Shown here piece after piece: positions 52,449-60,816 of a stretch of 64,000 nucleotides of DNA. The notes beneath the pieces were generated by a model, which had not been told where the DNA came from, made no database searches, and worked only from the letters and a program-made list of their open reading frames with translations. The DNA is from Inquilinus limosus DSM 16000. Lineage in GTDB: Bacteria; Pseudomonadota; Alphaproteobacteria; DSM-16000; Inquilinaceae. How positions within the stretch are numbered: the stretch's first letter is position 1; the number at the start of each line of letters is the position of its first letter. Position numbers and translations under genes: made by a program. The DNA lies in NCBI RefSeq assembly GCF_000423185.1, contig NZ_AUHM01000018.1, positions 1-64,000 on the forward strand. Reading direction: 5' to 3'.

Positions 52449-53315
52449 TCAGCCTGGACCTGCCACCTTCTCGGCGATGCCGCGGTTGCGGGTCAGCATC
52501 GCCATCACCGCGTCGCGCGCCTTCTGCGGGTCGCGGCCGCGGATGCCCTCGGCGATCGCCATATGGTAATCGGCCGAAGGGCTGTAGGCGTATTCCGCGG
52601 CGATGCCGTGCGCCGAGACCAGGAACTGCACCCGCAGCAGCACATCGAGCGGCCGGGCGAAGCCGGACAGCAGCCGGTTGTGCGAGGCGTTCAGCACCGC
52701 CAGGTGGAAGGCGACGTCGGTGTCCAGCACCTGCGGCATGGCCTCGATCGCCAGCCGCGCCGCCAGGGCGACGATCGCCTCCGCCTCCTCCGCCGAGGCC
52801 CGCTCGGCCGCGAGCTCCGCCGCCCGCGGCTCGACGATCTCGCGCAGCTCGGAGATCTCGACCAGGAAGCGGCCGATCCCGTCCGGTTCGCGCAGATGCC
52901 AAGCCAGCACGTCGGGATCGAGGATCGACCATTCCTCCCGCGGCCGGACGCGCGAGCCGTAGCGGCGGGCGGTGCGGATCAGCCCCTTGCCGGCCAGGAC
53001 CTTGATCGCCTCGCGCATGGCGTTGCGGCCGACCGCGTATTCGGCCGCCAGCTCGGTCTCGGTCGGTAGCGGCCCGTCGCTGTCGTAGCGGCCGGCGACG
53101 ATGGCCCGGCCCAGCGCCTGCACCGTCTGGCGCACCGCCCCGCCCGCGAGCGAGCGGCCGGAAGCGCCGGCCAGGGTGCGCTCCAGCAAGGCGGCCAGCG
53201 CCTCCGGATCCTGGGCTCCTGGTGAAGGTCCGCTGGAAGGAGAGAGCCGCCGATCCGCCAATGCCGCGCCGTGGAAACAGGTCAGAAAATGCTCGCCGAG
53301 GTCGTCATCGGACAC
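52449..53315 (-). CDS. GntR-family (FadR subfamily) transcriptional regulator
   Basis: A 288-aa protein as drawn; the first 55 residues are poor in structure, overlap the PhyH gene by 34 bp, and may not be translated. Winged helix: VQALGRAIVAGRYDSDGPLPTETELAAEYAVGRNAMREAIKVLAGKGLI. The FCD effector domain has metal-binding His/Asp positions (DTDVAFHLAVLNASHN, SADYHMAIAEGIRG). FadR-subfamily regulators respond to sugar acids. It is in the PhyH operon next to the fucose gene cluster and may control it through the TGGGATYTAG sites. Confidence 0.83.
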   Translation of the reverse strand: MSDDDLGEHFLTCFHGAALADRRLSPSSGPSPGAQDPEALAALLERTLAGASGRSLAGGAVRQTVQALGRAIVAGRYDSDGPLPTETELAAEYAVGRNAMREAIKVLAGKGLIRTARRYGSRVRPREEWSILDPDVLAWHLREPDGIGRFLVEISELREIVEPRAAELAAERASAEEAEAIVALAARLAIEAMPQVLDTDVAFHLAVLNASHNRLLSGFARPLDVLLRVQFLVSAHGIAAEYAYSPSADYHMAIAEGIRGRDPQKARDAVMAMLTRNRGIAEKVAGPG

Positions 53316-54841
53316 CAGCGCGAGAGCTTGAGATAGGGTAGCAGCACCCGGTGCGCCGCGTCATCCCCGATGCGGGCCAGCGCCTCGACCGCGTAGCCGC
53401 GGACATACCGGTTCGGGTCCCCGGTCAGCACCCGGCCGAGCGCCGGCACCGCCGCGGCGGCCGCCTGCCCCATCCGCGCCAGGCCGAGCACGGCGTCGAA
53501 GCGCACCTCCTCGTCCGCGTCGTCCAGCGCCTGGACCAGCGCGGCGACGATCGTGTCATCGGCCGGCTTCAGCCCCAGCGCCTCGACCGCGGCGATGCGC
53601 AGATGCGGGTCGGCGTCGCGGGTGGCGGCGATCAGCGCGTCGCGCACCTCCGGCCCGGTGCCGGCGATCTCGCCGAGGGCGAAGGCGGCGAGCTTGCGCG
53701 CCCGGCCGGCGCCGTCCCGCAGCAGGCGCAGCAGCCCCGGCACGGCCGGCGCCCCGACCTCGACCAGCCCGTAGGTGGCGGACAGGGCGACGCAATCCTT
53801 CGCCGTCAGCCGGCCGGCATCGCTCTTGACCGTGCCGTCCTCCGGGTCCTGGCGGGTGTCGGCCTCGACCCGCTGCAGCAGGTCCGGCAGCGCCGCCTCG
53901 CCGATCGCGCCCAGGGCATAGGCTGCGTCGAGCTGCAGCGCCTCGTCGTCGCCGTCGAGCCAGGGCAGCAGCGCAGGCACCAGCGCCGCGGCGGCGGGGC
54001 CGAGATCGGCGATGGTCGACATCGCCGTCGCGGCCTGCGTCGGCGTGCCGGCAAGGGCCGCACGCAGGGCGTCGAGATCCGGCGAGCCTCCGGCCGCGGT
54101 GCCGCCGGTCAGCCAGCGCCACTGCGCCTTCCACGCCGCCTCCATCGGAAAGGACGGCAACTGCTGCGGCGCCCGCCAGGCCGGGTCGGCATGCGGCCAG
54201 GCCGGGGCCCCGACCGGGGCCATGCGGATGAACTCGAACTTCATCATGAACCGCTTGTCCGCGGTCAGGTTCTTCATCTTCCGGTGCCAGATGTCGTAGT
54301 GGATCATCAGCACCGATCCGGCGGGGCCGGAGCCGTTCTTCTCCAGCGCATCCGGATCCCGGATCCCGGCGGCGAGCAGATGGCTGCCCGGCACCACCCC
54401 GGTCGGCCCCAACTCGGCCGGCGTGTCCTGCGGGTAGTACATGATCATGACCCAGCGCGGCCGGTGGTTCCGCACCCGGCGCATGTAGCCCCAGTAGCTG
54501 TCCTTGTGCCAGTTCTGGATCGGCGAGCCGGGCGGGTTCTTATGCAGGGCCCGGTGCGGGTGCATTGCGTAGTCCGGCCCCAGCACGCTGGTCAGCGCGC
54601 CCTTCACCACCGGGTCCTCGAACACGGCGTTGATCTCCGGCACCAGCGGCAGGAGGTTGTTGCCGGGGTTTTCGTGCCGGTCGCCGCCGATCAGCTCGTC
54701 GAAGCGCTGGAAGATCTGGTCGTGGAACGACTTCGGCAGCGCCGTCTGCAGCACCAGATAGCCGTTCGCCAGGAACTGCCGGATCTGCGCATCGGTGAGG
54801 AGGCGCGGCGCCTCGGCCTGCGCCGGAACATGCATGTCCAT
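53282..54841 (-). CDS. Phytanoyl-CoA dioxygenase-family protein fused to HEAT repeats
   Basis: A 519-aa protein. Residues 10-225 form a PhyH-type Fe(II)/2-oxoglutarate dioxygenase: HxD iron ligands His112 and Asp114 (NWHKDSYWG), a distal His near 186 (HYDIWHRK), and a helper Arg/Lys in MKFEF. From about 260 to the end run PBS-lyase-type HEAT repeats (ALVPALLPWLDGDDEALQLDAAYALGAIG and similar, about seven). HEAT arrays bind partner proteins. It opens the operon with the GntR gene, just downstream of the fucose-type ABC genes. A role in hydroxylating a sugar-linked or small molecule substrate is only a guess. Confidence 0.82.
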   Translation of the reverse strand: MDMHVPAQAEAPRLLTDAQIRQFLANGYLVLQTALPKSFHDQIFQRFDELIGGDRHENPGNNLLPLVPEINAVFEDPVVKGALTSVLGPDYAMHPHRALHKNPPGSPIQNWHKDSYWGYMRRVRNHRPRWVMIMYYPQDTPAELGPTGVVPGSHLLAAGIRDPDALEKNGSGPAGSVLMIHYDIWHRKMKNLTADKRFMMKFEFIRMAPVGAPAWPHADPAWRAPQQLPSFPMEAAWKAQWRWLTGGTAAGGSPDLDALRAALAGTPTQAATAMSTIADLGPAAAALVPALLPWLDGDDEALQLDAAYALGAIGEAALPDLLQRVEADTRQDPEDGTVKSDAGRLTAKDCVALSATYGLVEVGAPAVPGLLRLLRDGAGRARKLAAFALGEIAGTGPEVRDALIAATRDADPHLRIAAVEALGLKPADDTIVAALVQALDDADEEVRFDAVLGLARMGQAAAAAVPALGRVLTGDPNRYVRGYAVEALARIGDDAAHRVLLPYLKLSRWCPMTTSASIF

Positions 54842-54895
54842 AGTCGTTCCCTTCCCGCCCCCTTCTTGTGGCTCTTCCGATGATGCGACTCTAAG

Positions 54896-54920
54896 TGGGA
54901 TTTAGCAAGTCTAGATCCCA
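54896..54920. promoter_or_regulatory. Operator candidate: inverted repeat TGGGATTTAG / CTAGATCCCA
   Basis: The 10-bp arms (9 of 10 paired) are separated by 5 bp, 55 bp upstream of the PhyH-HEAT gene. One arm extends to AGATGGGATCTAGA (minus strand, 54923-54910), which recurs as AGATGGGATTTAGA at 60775-60788 in front of the fuconate dehydratase genes. Confidence 0.55.
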
Positions 54921-54930
54921 TCTAAAACTC

Positions 54931-55782
54931 TTACCGCCCGCCGAAGCCCGAATTCATGGCGATGCCGCTGAAGATGTAGCGTTGCAGCAGGATGGTCAGG
55001 CACAGGCCGGGGATCATCGAGATCGCGGCGCCGGCCATCAGGTAGTTCCACTGCGTGCCCTGCTGGGTCTGGAACATGGTGAGGCCGAGCGGGATGGTGG
55101 CATGCTCGGTGCCGTTCACGATGATCAGCGGCCACAGGAAGCTGTTCCACTGCGCCGTGAAGGTGAACAGGGCCAGGAGGCCCAGGACCGGCAGCGACAT
55201 AGGCAGGATGATGCTGACCAGGATGCGCAGCCGCGAGGCGCCGTCGCACAGCGCCGCCTCCTCCAGCTCGCGCGGGATGGTCTTGAAGAACTGGCGCAGC
55301 ATGAAGGTGCCGAAGGAGCCGAAGGCGACCGGCAGGATCAGCGCCTGGAAGGTGTTGACCCAGTCCAGCCTGCTGATCAGCAGGAACAGCGGGATCACCA
55401 GTACCGCCTGCGGGATCATCAGCGTCGAGAGATAGGTCAGGAACAGCGTGTCGCGGCCGACGAAGCGCAGCCGGGCGAAGGCATAGGCGGCGAGGCTGGA
55501 GACGGTCAGCACGATCACGGTGACGGCGCCGGAGACCAGTGCGCTGTTCAGGAAGAAGCGGCCGAAGGGCAGGTAGACCCAGGCATCGAGGAAGTTGCCC
55601 CACTGCCAGTCGCTGGGCAGCAGGCGCGGCGGCACGGCCAGGACCTCGCCATTCGGCCGGATCGCGTTGGTCAGCATCCAGAAGAACGGGAACAGGAAGG
55701 CCAGCGCCACCAGCGCCATCGCCCCCTGCGAGACCAGAGTGCCGGCGGTGACGGCGCCGGCCGCCTTGGGCCTAGTCGTCAT
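54931..55782 (-). CDS. Carbohydrate ABC transporter permease (MalG-like)
   Basis: A 283-aa protein with six membrane helices. The EAA loop is LEEAALCDGASRLRILVSIILPMSLP, and the end RYIFSGIAMNSGFGGR has the usual RG-like signature region of such permeases (YIFSGIAMNSG). Its start overlaps the first permease by 11 bp. It is the last gene of the fucoside import/degradation run. Confidence 0.88.
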   Translation of the reverse strand: MTTRPKAAGAVTAGTLVSQGAMALVALAFLFPFFWMLTNAIRPNGEVLAVPPRLLPSDWQWGNFLDAWVYLPFGRFFLNSALVSGAVTVIVLTVSSLAAYAFARLRFVGRDTLFLTYLSTLMIPQAVLVIPLFLLISRLDWVNTFQALILPVAFGSFGTFMLRQFFKTIPRELEEAALCDGASRLRILVSIILPMSLPVLGLLALFTFTAQWNSFLWPLIIVNGTEHATIPLGLTMFQTQQGTQWNYLMAGAAISMIPGLCLTILLQRYIFSGIAMNSGFGGR

Positions 55783-56713
55783 AATGCACCCATTTCCGCT
55801 GCAGCCGGAACTGGAGCGCCGTGAGCGCCATGATGATGACGAACATCACCCAGGCGATCGAGGAGGCGTAGCCCATCCGGTAGGTGGTGAAGCCGTTCTG
55901 GTAGATGAAGAAGCCGAGCGTCGCGGTGGCGGCGCCGGGCCCGCCGCGGGTCATGGAATAGACCTGGTCGAAGACCTGCAGCGCGGTGATCGCGGTCATC
56001 ACCGTGCCGAAGAACAGGGTCGGCGAGATCAGCGGCAGCTTGATCCGCCAGAAGCGCTGCCAGGCATTGGCGCCGTCGATCTGGGCGGCGTCGAGATAGG
56101 TCTGCGGGATCGATTCCAGCGCCGCCCCGAACAGCAGCAGGTTGTAGCCGAAGCCCGACCACAGCGAGACGATGACGATCGCCTGCATCGCCCAGTTCGG
56201 GTCGACCAGGAAGTTCGGGATCGGCAGGCCGAGCGACTGGACGAGCCAATCCATCAGCCCGCCCGGGGTGAAGATCAGCACCCAGACCAGCGAGGCGCCG
56301 ATCATCGGGGTGAAGGTCGGCAGGAAGAAGATCAGCCGGAAAAACCGCTTGCCCCACCGCAGGCTGGAGATCCAGACCGCCATGCCGACCGCCAGCACGA
56401 TGTTCAGCACCAAGTACTCGGTCGTGTAGAAGACGGTGTTGACCAGCGCCCGCCAGAAGCTGGGGTCGACCGTGAACAGCCGGGTGTAGTTGGCCAGGCC
56501 GACGAATTTCGGCTGGTTCAGCAGCTGCCAGTTGGTGAAGCTGAGCGCCAGCGACGCCACCAGCGGGAACAGCAGGAAGGCGAGGAAGCCGAGCAGGCTG
56601 GGCAGCAGGAACCAGAAGGCGGCCCGCCCTTCCGCCCGGAAGGCCCGACGCCGCCGCTGCGCCCGCGGGGCAGCCGCCACCGGCGTTCCGAGATCCTGGG
56701 CCTGCACGGTCAT
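55772..56713 (-). CDS. Carbohydrate ABC transporter permease (MalF-like)
   Basis: A 313-aa permease. A basic N-terminal stretch (RAQRRRRAFRAEGR) precedes the first helix, and the EAA loop is LDAAQIDGANAWQRFWRIKLPLISP. It overlaps the binding-protein gene by 4 bp (ATGA) and the second permease by 11 bp. It forms the import channel with that partner; no ATPase gene is in the cluster. Confidence 0.88.
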   Translation of the reverse strand: MTVQAQDLGTPVAAAPRAQRRRRAFRAEGRAAFWFLLPSLLGFLAFLLFPLVASLALSFTNWQLLNQPKFVGLANYTRLFTVDPSFWRALVNTVFYTTEYLVLNIVLAVGMAVWISSLRWGKRFFRLIFFLPTFTPMIGASLVWVLIFTPGGLMDWLVQSLGLPIPNFLVDPNWAMQAIVIVSLWSGFGYNLLLFGAALESIPQTYLDAAQIDGANAWQRFWRIKLPLISPTLFFGTVMTAITALQVFDQVYSMTRGGPGAATATLGFFIYQNGFTTYRMGYASSIAWVMFVIIMALTALQFRLQRKWVHYDD

Positions 56714-57927
56714 TCGGCGGCCAGGCCCTGCACGGTGTCCAGCACCTCGGCGCCGGTCTGCGACCCGCTATATGCCAGCGGCGCATATTGCTCCAGCAGC
56801 TCGTACACCGTGTTCCAGTTGGCGGTGGTGCGGTAGGGCTGGGCGTTCTTCAGGGCGAAGTCGATGGTCTCGCGGGCATTGGCGACGCCTTGTGCCGCGA
56901 CGTCGTACCAGTAGCCCTGCTGCGCGGTCCGGGCCGGGAAGGCGCGGCCCTGCGATGCCAGATACTGCTCCGCCTCCGGCCCGGTCAGCACCTGGATCGC
57001 CTTCCAGGCCAGGTCCTTGTGCGGGCCGGCCTTGTTGATGCCGAAGCCCGAACCGGCGCTGAAGGTGATGCTGCCGGCCTTGCCGGCGGGCAGCGGCGCC
57101 AGCCCGACCGGGAAGTTGGAGGATTTGCGGATGTTGATCATCTCCCACGGGCCGGTGACGTACATGGCGACGGTGCCGGCCAGGAAGCGGCCGCGGGCGA
57201 TGTCGCCGGAGGGCTGGCCGCTGGCCGCGATCACCGGCGCCACCTTCTCCTTGGTCACCAGATCGACGTAGGACTGGAACGCGGCCTGCAGCTCCGGGTC
57301 GGCGAAGTTCAGCCCGCCCTCCTCGGTCAGGTACTTCGCCCCGTCGGACAGCGCGAATTCCAGCCAATCGCTGGCGGTGACCGCGAAGCCGTAATTGCCG
57401 TCCTGGGTCAGCGCCTTGGCCGCGGCCAGGAAATCATCCCGTGTCCAGCCGGCCTTGGGCGGCTCGACCTTGTATTTCGCGAACAGGTCGCGGTTGTAGT
57501 AGACGACCAGGGGCCCGAAGTCATAGGGCAGCGCGTAGAGATGCCCGCCATAGCTGAGGCCGTCGAGGATCGAGCGGTCGAACTGGCCGAGGTCGAAGCC
57601 CTCCTTCACATAATCGTCCAGCGGCTCGAACAGGGTGGTGAAGTTGGACAGGCGCAGTGACTGGATGCTGACGATGTCGGGCAGCGTGTTGGACGCCGCG
57701 AGGGTCGGCAGCTTGGTCCAGTAGTCACGCCAGGGGGAGGTCTGCAGCTCGACCTTGATGTCGGGGTACTGCTTGTTGATCAGCCCGGCGACATGCTTCC
57801 AGGCCTCGATCTCGGCATCGGTGCCGGCCCACATCTGCCAGGTCAGGGTCACCGGCTCGGCCCGGGCCGGGGCGGCGGACAGCAATGCGGCGGCGGCCAC
57901 CGTCAGAATGGTCGTCAGCGTCTTCAT
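56710..57927 (-). CDS. ABC transporter sugar-binding protein of the fucoside cluster
   Basis: A 405-aa family 1 extracellular binding protein with a Sec signal peptide (about 1-23, ending APARAEPV). Typical motifs are MWAGTDAEIEAWKHVAGLINKQYPDIKVELQ, LPYDFGPLVVYYNRDLFAKY and PVGLAPLPAGKAGSITFSAGSGFGI. It lies 67 bp downstream of the fucosidase gene. Import of fucose-containing oligosaccharides or fucosides is inferred from that enzyme and the fuconate dehydratase. Confidence 0.85.
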   Translation of the reverse strand: MKTLTTILTVAAAALLSAAPARAEPVTLTWQMWAGTDAEIEAWKHVAGLINKQYPDIKVELQTSPWRDYWTKLPTLAASNTLPDIVSIQSLRLSNFTTLFEPLDDYVKEGFDLGQFDRSILDGLSYGGHLYALPYDFGPLVVYYNRDLFAKYKVEPPKAGWTRDDFLAAAKALTQDGNYGFAVTASDWLEFALSDGAKYLTEEGGLNFADPELQAAFQSYVDLVTKEKVAPVIAASGQPSGDIARGRFLAGTVAMYVTGPWEMINIRKSSNFPVGLAPLPAGKAGSITFSAGSGFGINKAGPHKDLAWKAIQVLTGPEAEQYLASQGRAFPARTAQQGYWYDVAAQGVANARETIDFALKNAQPYRTTANWNTVYELLEQYAPLAYSGSQTGAEVLDTVQGLAAE

Positions 57928-57994
57928 GGCGTTCGTCCTCCTGCTGCGGCCGCCTTCTGCCGGGCGGGCGCTTGATGGGCGAGTCCGGCCGGGC

Positions 57995-59311
57995 TCAGCC
58001 GTCCTTCAGGAACAGCTCGATCACCGGCACGGTCACGTCGGGCCGGCGCACCGGCAGCTCCAGCGTCAGGGTGCCGGCGGTCAGCGGCACATGGGTGTTG
58101 CCGCCCAGCGCGGGGTCCTTCGGTTCCAGCCGCTTCACCTCGCTGGCATCGTGCAGCAGCTGGGCGTAGGCGACCTTGCCGCCGAGCCCGTCGAGATGCA
58201 GGTGCCGGAACGGCCAGGCGAAGAGATGGACGTAGAGCCGGTTGCCGTTGCGGGTCAGCCGGCAGTCGCGCGGCACCGGGATCTCGGGGCCGGCCGGGCC
58301 GCAGCCATAGATGCTGCGGCCGTGCAGATCGAGCCATCGGCCATAGACCTCGAGCGCCGCCTTGGCGCGGTCGTCGAAGGTGCCGCGGCCGGTCGGGCCG
58401 ACATTCATCAGCAGGTTGCCGCCCATGGCGACGTTGTCGACCAGCAGCTGGATCAGCTGCTCCGGGCTCTTCCAGCTGGTCTCGTCACGGTGATAGCCCC
58501 AGGAGCCGCTGAAGGTGTGGCAGGATTCCCAGGTCACCGCCTGGCCCAGCACCCGCGGTGCCTCCCGCGGCAGGAACTGCTCCGGCGTCGTGATGTCGGG
58601 CGGCACGCTCAGCGCCTCCTCGAGATCGAGCCGGTTGTTGACCAGCGCGTCCGGCTGCAGCTCGCGTACCAGCGCCAGCAGCTGTTCGCTCTCCCAGTCC
58701 TTGTGGCCCTTGCCCGGCAGGTCCTCGTAGGGCCGGTTCGGGTAGGAGAAGTCGAACCACAGGATGTCGATCTTGCCATAGCCGGTCAGCAGCTCGCGCA
58801 CCTGGTCGCGCATATAGGCGGCGTAGCGGCGCATGTCCCGCCCCTGGTTCAGCGCCGCCGCCTCCGGATGGTTGCGCTGCGGGTGGTGCACGTCGATGGC
58901 GAAGTCCGGGTGATGCCAGTCGAGCAGCGAATAGTAGAAGCCGACCTTCAGCCCCTCGGCCCGGAACGCCTCGACGAAGGGCTTGATCAGGTCGCGGCCA
59001 TAAGGAGTGTTGGTCGCCTTGTAGTCGGTGACCTTGCTGTCCCACAGGCAGAAGCCCTCATGGTGCTTGGCGGTCAGCACCACGTATTTCATTCCGGCCT
59101 TGCGGGCCCGCGCCGCCCAGTCGCGCGGGTCGTAGAGGTCGGGATCGAAATGCTCGAAATAGGTGCGGTAGGCGTCGTCGCCGATCTCCTCCCGGCTCTT
59201 CACCCATTCGTGCCGCGCCGGCAGGGCGTAGAGGCCCCAATGGATGAACATGCCGAAGCGGTCGTGGACGAACCAGGCCTTCTTCTCCTCCGGCAGGAAG
59301 GTGGCGCTCAT
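57995..59311 (-). CDS. Alpha-L-fucosidase (GH29)
   Basis: A 438-aa glycoside hydrolase starting at the ATG 59311, which has AGGAGG upstream. GH29 hallmarks: HDRFGMFIHWGLYALPARHEW, GMKYVVLTAKHHEGFCLWDS, VGFYYSLLDWHHPD, and the nucleophile Asp in IDILWFDFSYP. No signal peptide is seen, so it acts in the cytoplasm on imported fucosides. It overlaps the fuconate dehydratase gene by 4 bp. The C-terminal beta domain is short. Release of L-fucose would feed the oxidative (fuconate) route. Confidence 0.9.
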   Translation of the reverse strand: MSATFLPEEKKAWFVHDRFGMFIHWGLYALPARHEWVKSREEIGDDAYRTYFEHFDPDLYDPRDWAARARKAGMKYVVLTAKHHEGFCLWDSKVTDYKATNTPYGRDLIKPFVEAFRAEGLKVGFYYSLLDWHHPDFAIDVHHPQRNHPEAAALNQGRDMRRYAAYMRDQVRELLTGYGKIDILWFDFSYPNRPYEDLPGKGHKDWESEQLLALVRELQPDALVNNRLDLEEALSVPPDITTPEQFLPREAPRVLGQAVTWESCHTFSGSWGYHRDETSWKSPEQLIQLLVDNVAMGGNLLMNVGPTGRGTFDDRAKAALEVYGRWLDLHGRSIYGCGPAGPEIPVPRDCRLTRNGNRLYVHLFAWPFRHLHLDGLGGKVAYAQLLHDASEVKRLEPKDPALGGNTHVPLTAGTLTLELPVRRPDVTVPVIELFLKDG

Positions 59312-60621
59312 GGGCGGGCCTCCTGGTCGTCGCGCCAGGCGCTGCCGTCGGGGAAGCGGTGGGCCTGGAGCGAGGCGGGCTTCATGGTGATGGAGTAGCC
59401 GGGCGTGGTCGGCGCGACGTAGCAGCCGTCCACGATCCGCACCGGGTCGGCGAAATGCTCGTGCAGATGGTCGACATATTCGATGAAGCGGCGGTCCTTG
59501 CTGCCGCTGACGGCGACGAAGTCCCACATCGACAGGTGCTGCACGTATTCGCACAGGCCGACGCCGCCGGCATGGGGGCAGACCGGCACGCCGAACTTGG
59601 CGGCCATCAGGATGATGGCCAGGTTCTCGTTCACGCCGCCGACCCGGGCCGCGTCGATCTGGCAGAAGCCGAGGGCCGCGGCCTGCAGGTACTGCTTGAA
59701 CATCACCCGGTTGTGCACGTGCTCGCCGGTCGCGACCCGGGTGCCGTAGCGCCGCAGCACCCGGTCGATCGCGGCATGGCCGAGGATGTCGTCGGGGCTG
59801 GTCGGCTCCTCCACCCACAGCGGCTTGAAGGGCAGGAGGGCGGTCGACCATTCGATCGCCTGGCCGACATCCCAGACCTGGTTGGCGTCGACCATGAAGG
59901 TCAGCTCGTCGCCGATCTCGCCCCGCACCAAAGCGGCGCGCGCCAGGTCGGCCTCGCGGTCGGCGCCGACCTTGATCTTGAACGCCTTGAAGCCCTGGGC
60001 CAGCGCCTCGCGCACCAGGCGGCGGATCTTGTCGTCGCTGTAGCCGAGCCAGCCGGCGCTGGTGGTGTAGGCGGGATAGCCTTCGGCCAGCAGCCGCTCG
60101 ATCCGCGCAGCCTTGCCGGCCTCCTGCTTGCGCAGCAGCTCCTCCGCCTCGGCCGGCGTCAAGGCGTCGGTGATGTAGCGGAAATCAATGCAGCGCACCG
60201 TCTCCTCGGGCGTCATGTCGGCGAGCAGGCGCCACAGCGGTTTGCCTTCCTCCTTGGCCCAGAGGTCCCAGATCGCGTTCAGCATCGCCGCGGTGGCGAG
60301 CTGCATCACCCCCTTCTCCGGCCCCAGCCAGCGCAGCTGGCTGTCGCCGGTCAGGTGGCGGTAGGTGGCTCCCATGTCTCGGGTGAACTCGGAGAGGTCC
60401 CGGCCCAGCACCGCCGGCTTTAAAGCTTCGATCGCGGCGCAGACGATGTCGTTGCCGCGGCCGATAGCGAAGGTCAGGCCGTGGCCCTCCGGACCGTCGT
60501 CGGTCGACAGGATCACGTAGGCGGCGGAATAGTCGGGATCGGGATTCATCGCGTCCGACCCGTCCAGCCTCTTCGCGGTCGGGAAACGGATGTCGAGGAC
60601 GCTGATCCGATCGATCTTCAC
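59308..60621 (-). CDS. L-fuconate dehydratase (enolase superfamily)
   Basis: A 437-aa enzyme starting at a GTG (60621) preceded by GGAGA; the next in-frame ATG upstream adds ten poor residues. VLDIRFPTAKRLDGSDAMNPDPDYSAAYVIL is the typical start of fuconate dehydratases. Enolase-superfamily residues: Lys in FKAFKIKVGA, metal ligands in MVDANQVWD, WVEEPTSPDD and TGEHVHN, and the catalytic His in CPHAGGVGLCEYVQH. It converts L-fuconate to 2-keto-3-deoxy-L-fuconate. It is the first gene of the run fuconate dehydratase, fucosidase, ABC importer. Fucose dehydrogenase and the later steps are not in the window. Confidence 0.87.
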   Translation of the reverse strand: MKIDRISVLDIRFPTAKRLDGSDAMNPDPDYSAAYVILSTDDGPEGHGLTFAIGRGNDIVCAAIEALKPAVLGRDLSEFTRDMGATYRHLTGDSQLRWLGPEKGVMQLATAAMLNAIWDLWAKEEGKPLWRLLADMTPEETVRCIDFRYITDALTPAEAEELLRKQEAGKAARIERLLAEGYPAYTTSAGWLGYSDDKIRRLVREALAQGFKAFKIKVGADREADLARAALVRGEIGDELTFMVDANQVWDVGQAIEWSTALLPFKPLWVEEPTSPDDILGHAAIDRVLRRYGTRVATGEHVHNRVMFKQYLQAAALGFCQIDAARVGGVNENLAIILMAAKFGVPVCPHAGGVGLCEYVQHLSMWDFVAVSGSKDRRFIEYVDHLHEHFADPVRIVDGCYVAPTTPGYSITMKPASLQAHRFPDGSAWRDDQEARP

Positions 60622-60774
60622 GGGTGTCTCCGTCCCAGAACGGCGCGCCATGACGGCGGCGCCAAGCGACGTTCCACGACCGCTTCTTCCGGCGGCTATT
60701 CCCCTGCCAGGCGACGGCAGGCCTTGGCATTAGGGCTCCGCTGCGGCTAGGCTGTCAAGTGGTCAGGCCAGCTC

Positions 60775-60788
60775 AGATGGGATTTAGA
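60775..60788. promoter_or_regulatory. Regulatory motif AGATGGGATTTAGA in the divergent fucose promoter
   Basis: It matches the arm of the operator in front of the PhyH-HEAT gene with one difference. It lies between the fuconate dehydratase gene and a GntR gene. Nearby, TGGTCAGGCCA (60760-60770) and TGGTCCGGCC (60799-60808) repeat each other and are further candidate sites. Confidence 0.5.
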
Positions 60789-60816
60789 CGACCCCGTCTG
60801 GTCCGGCCGAGCCGAG

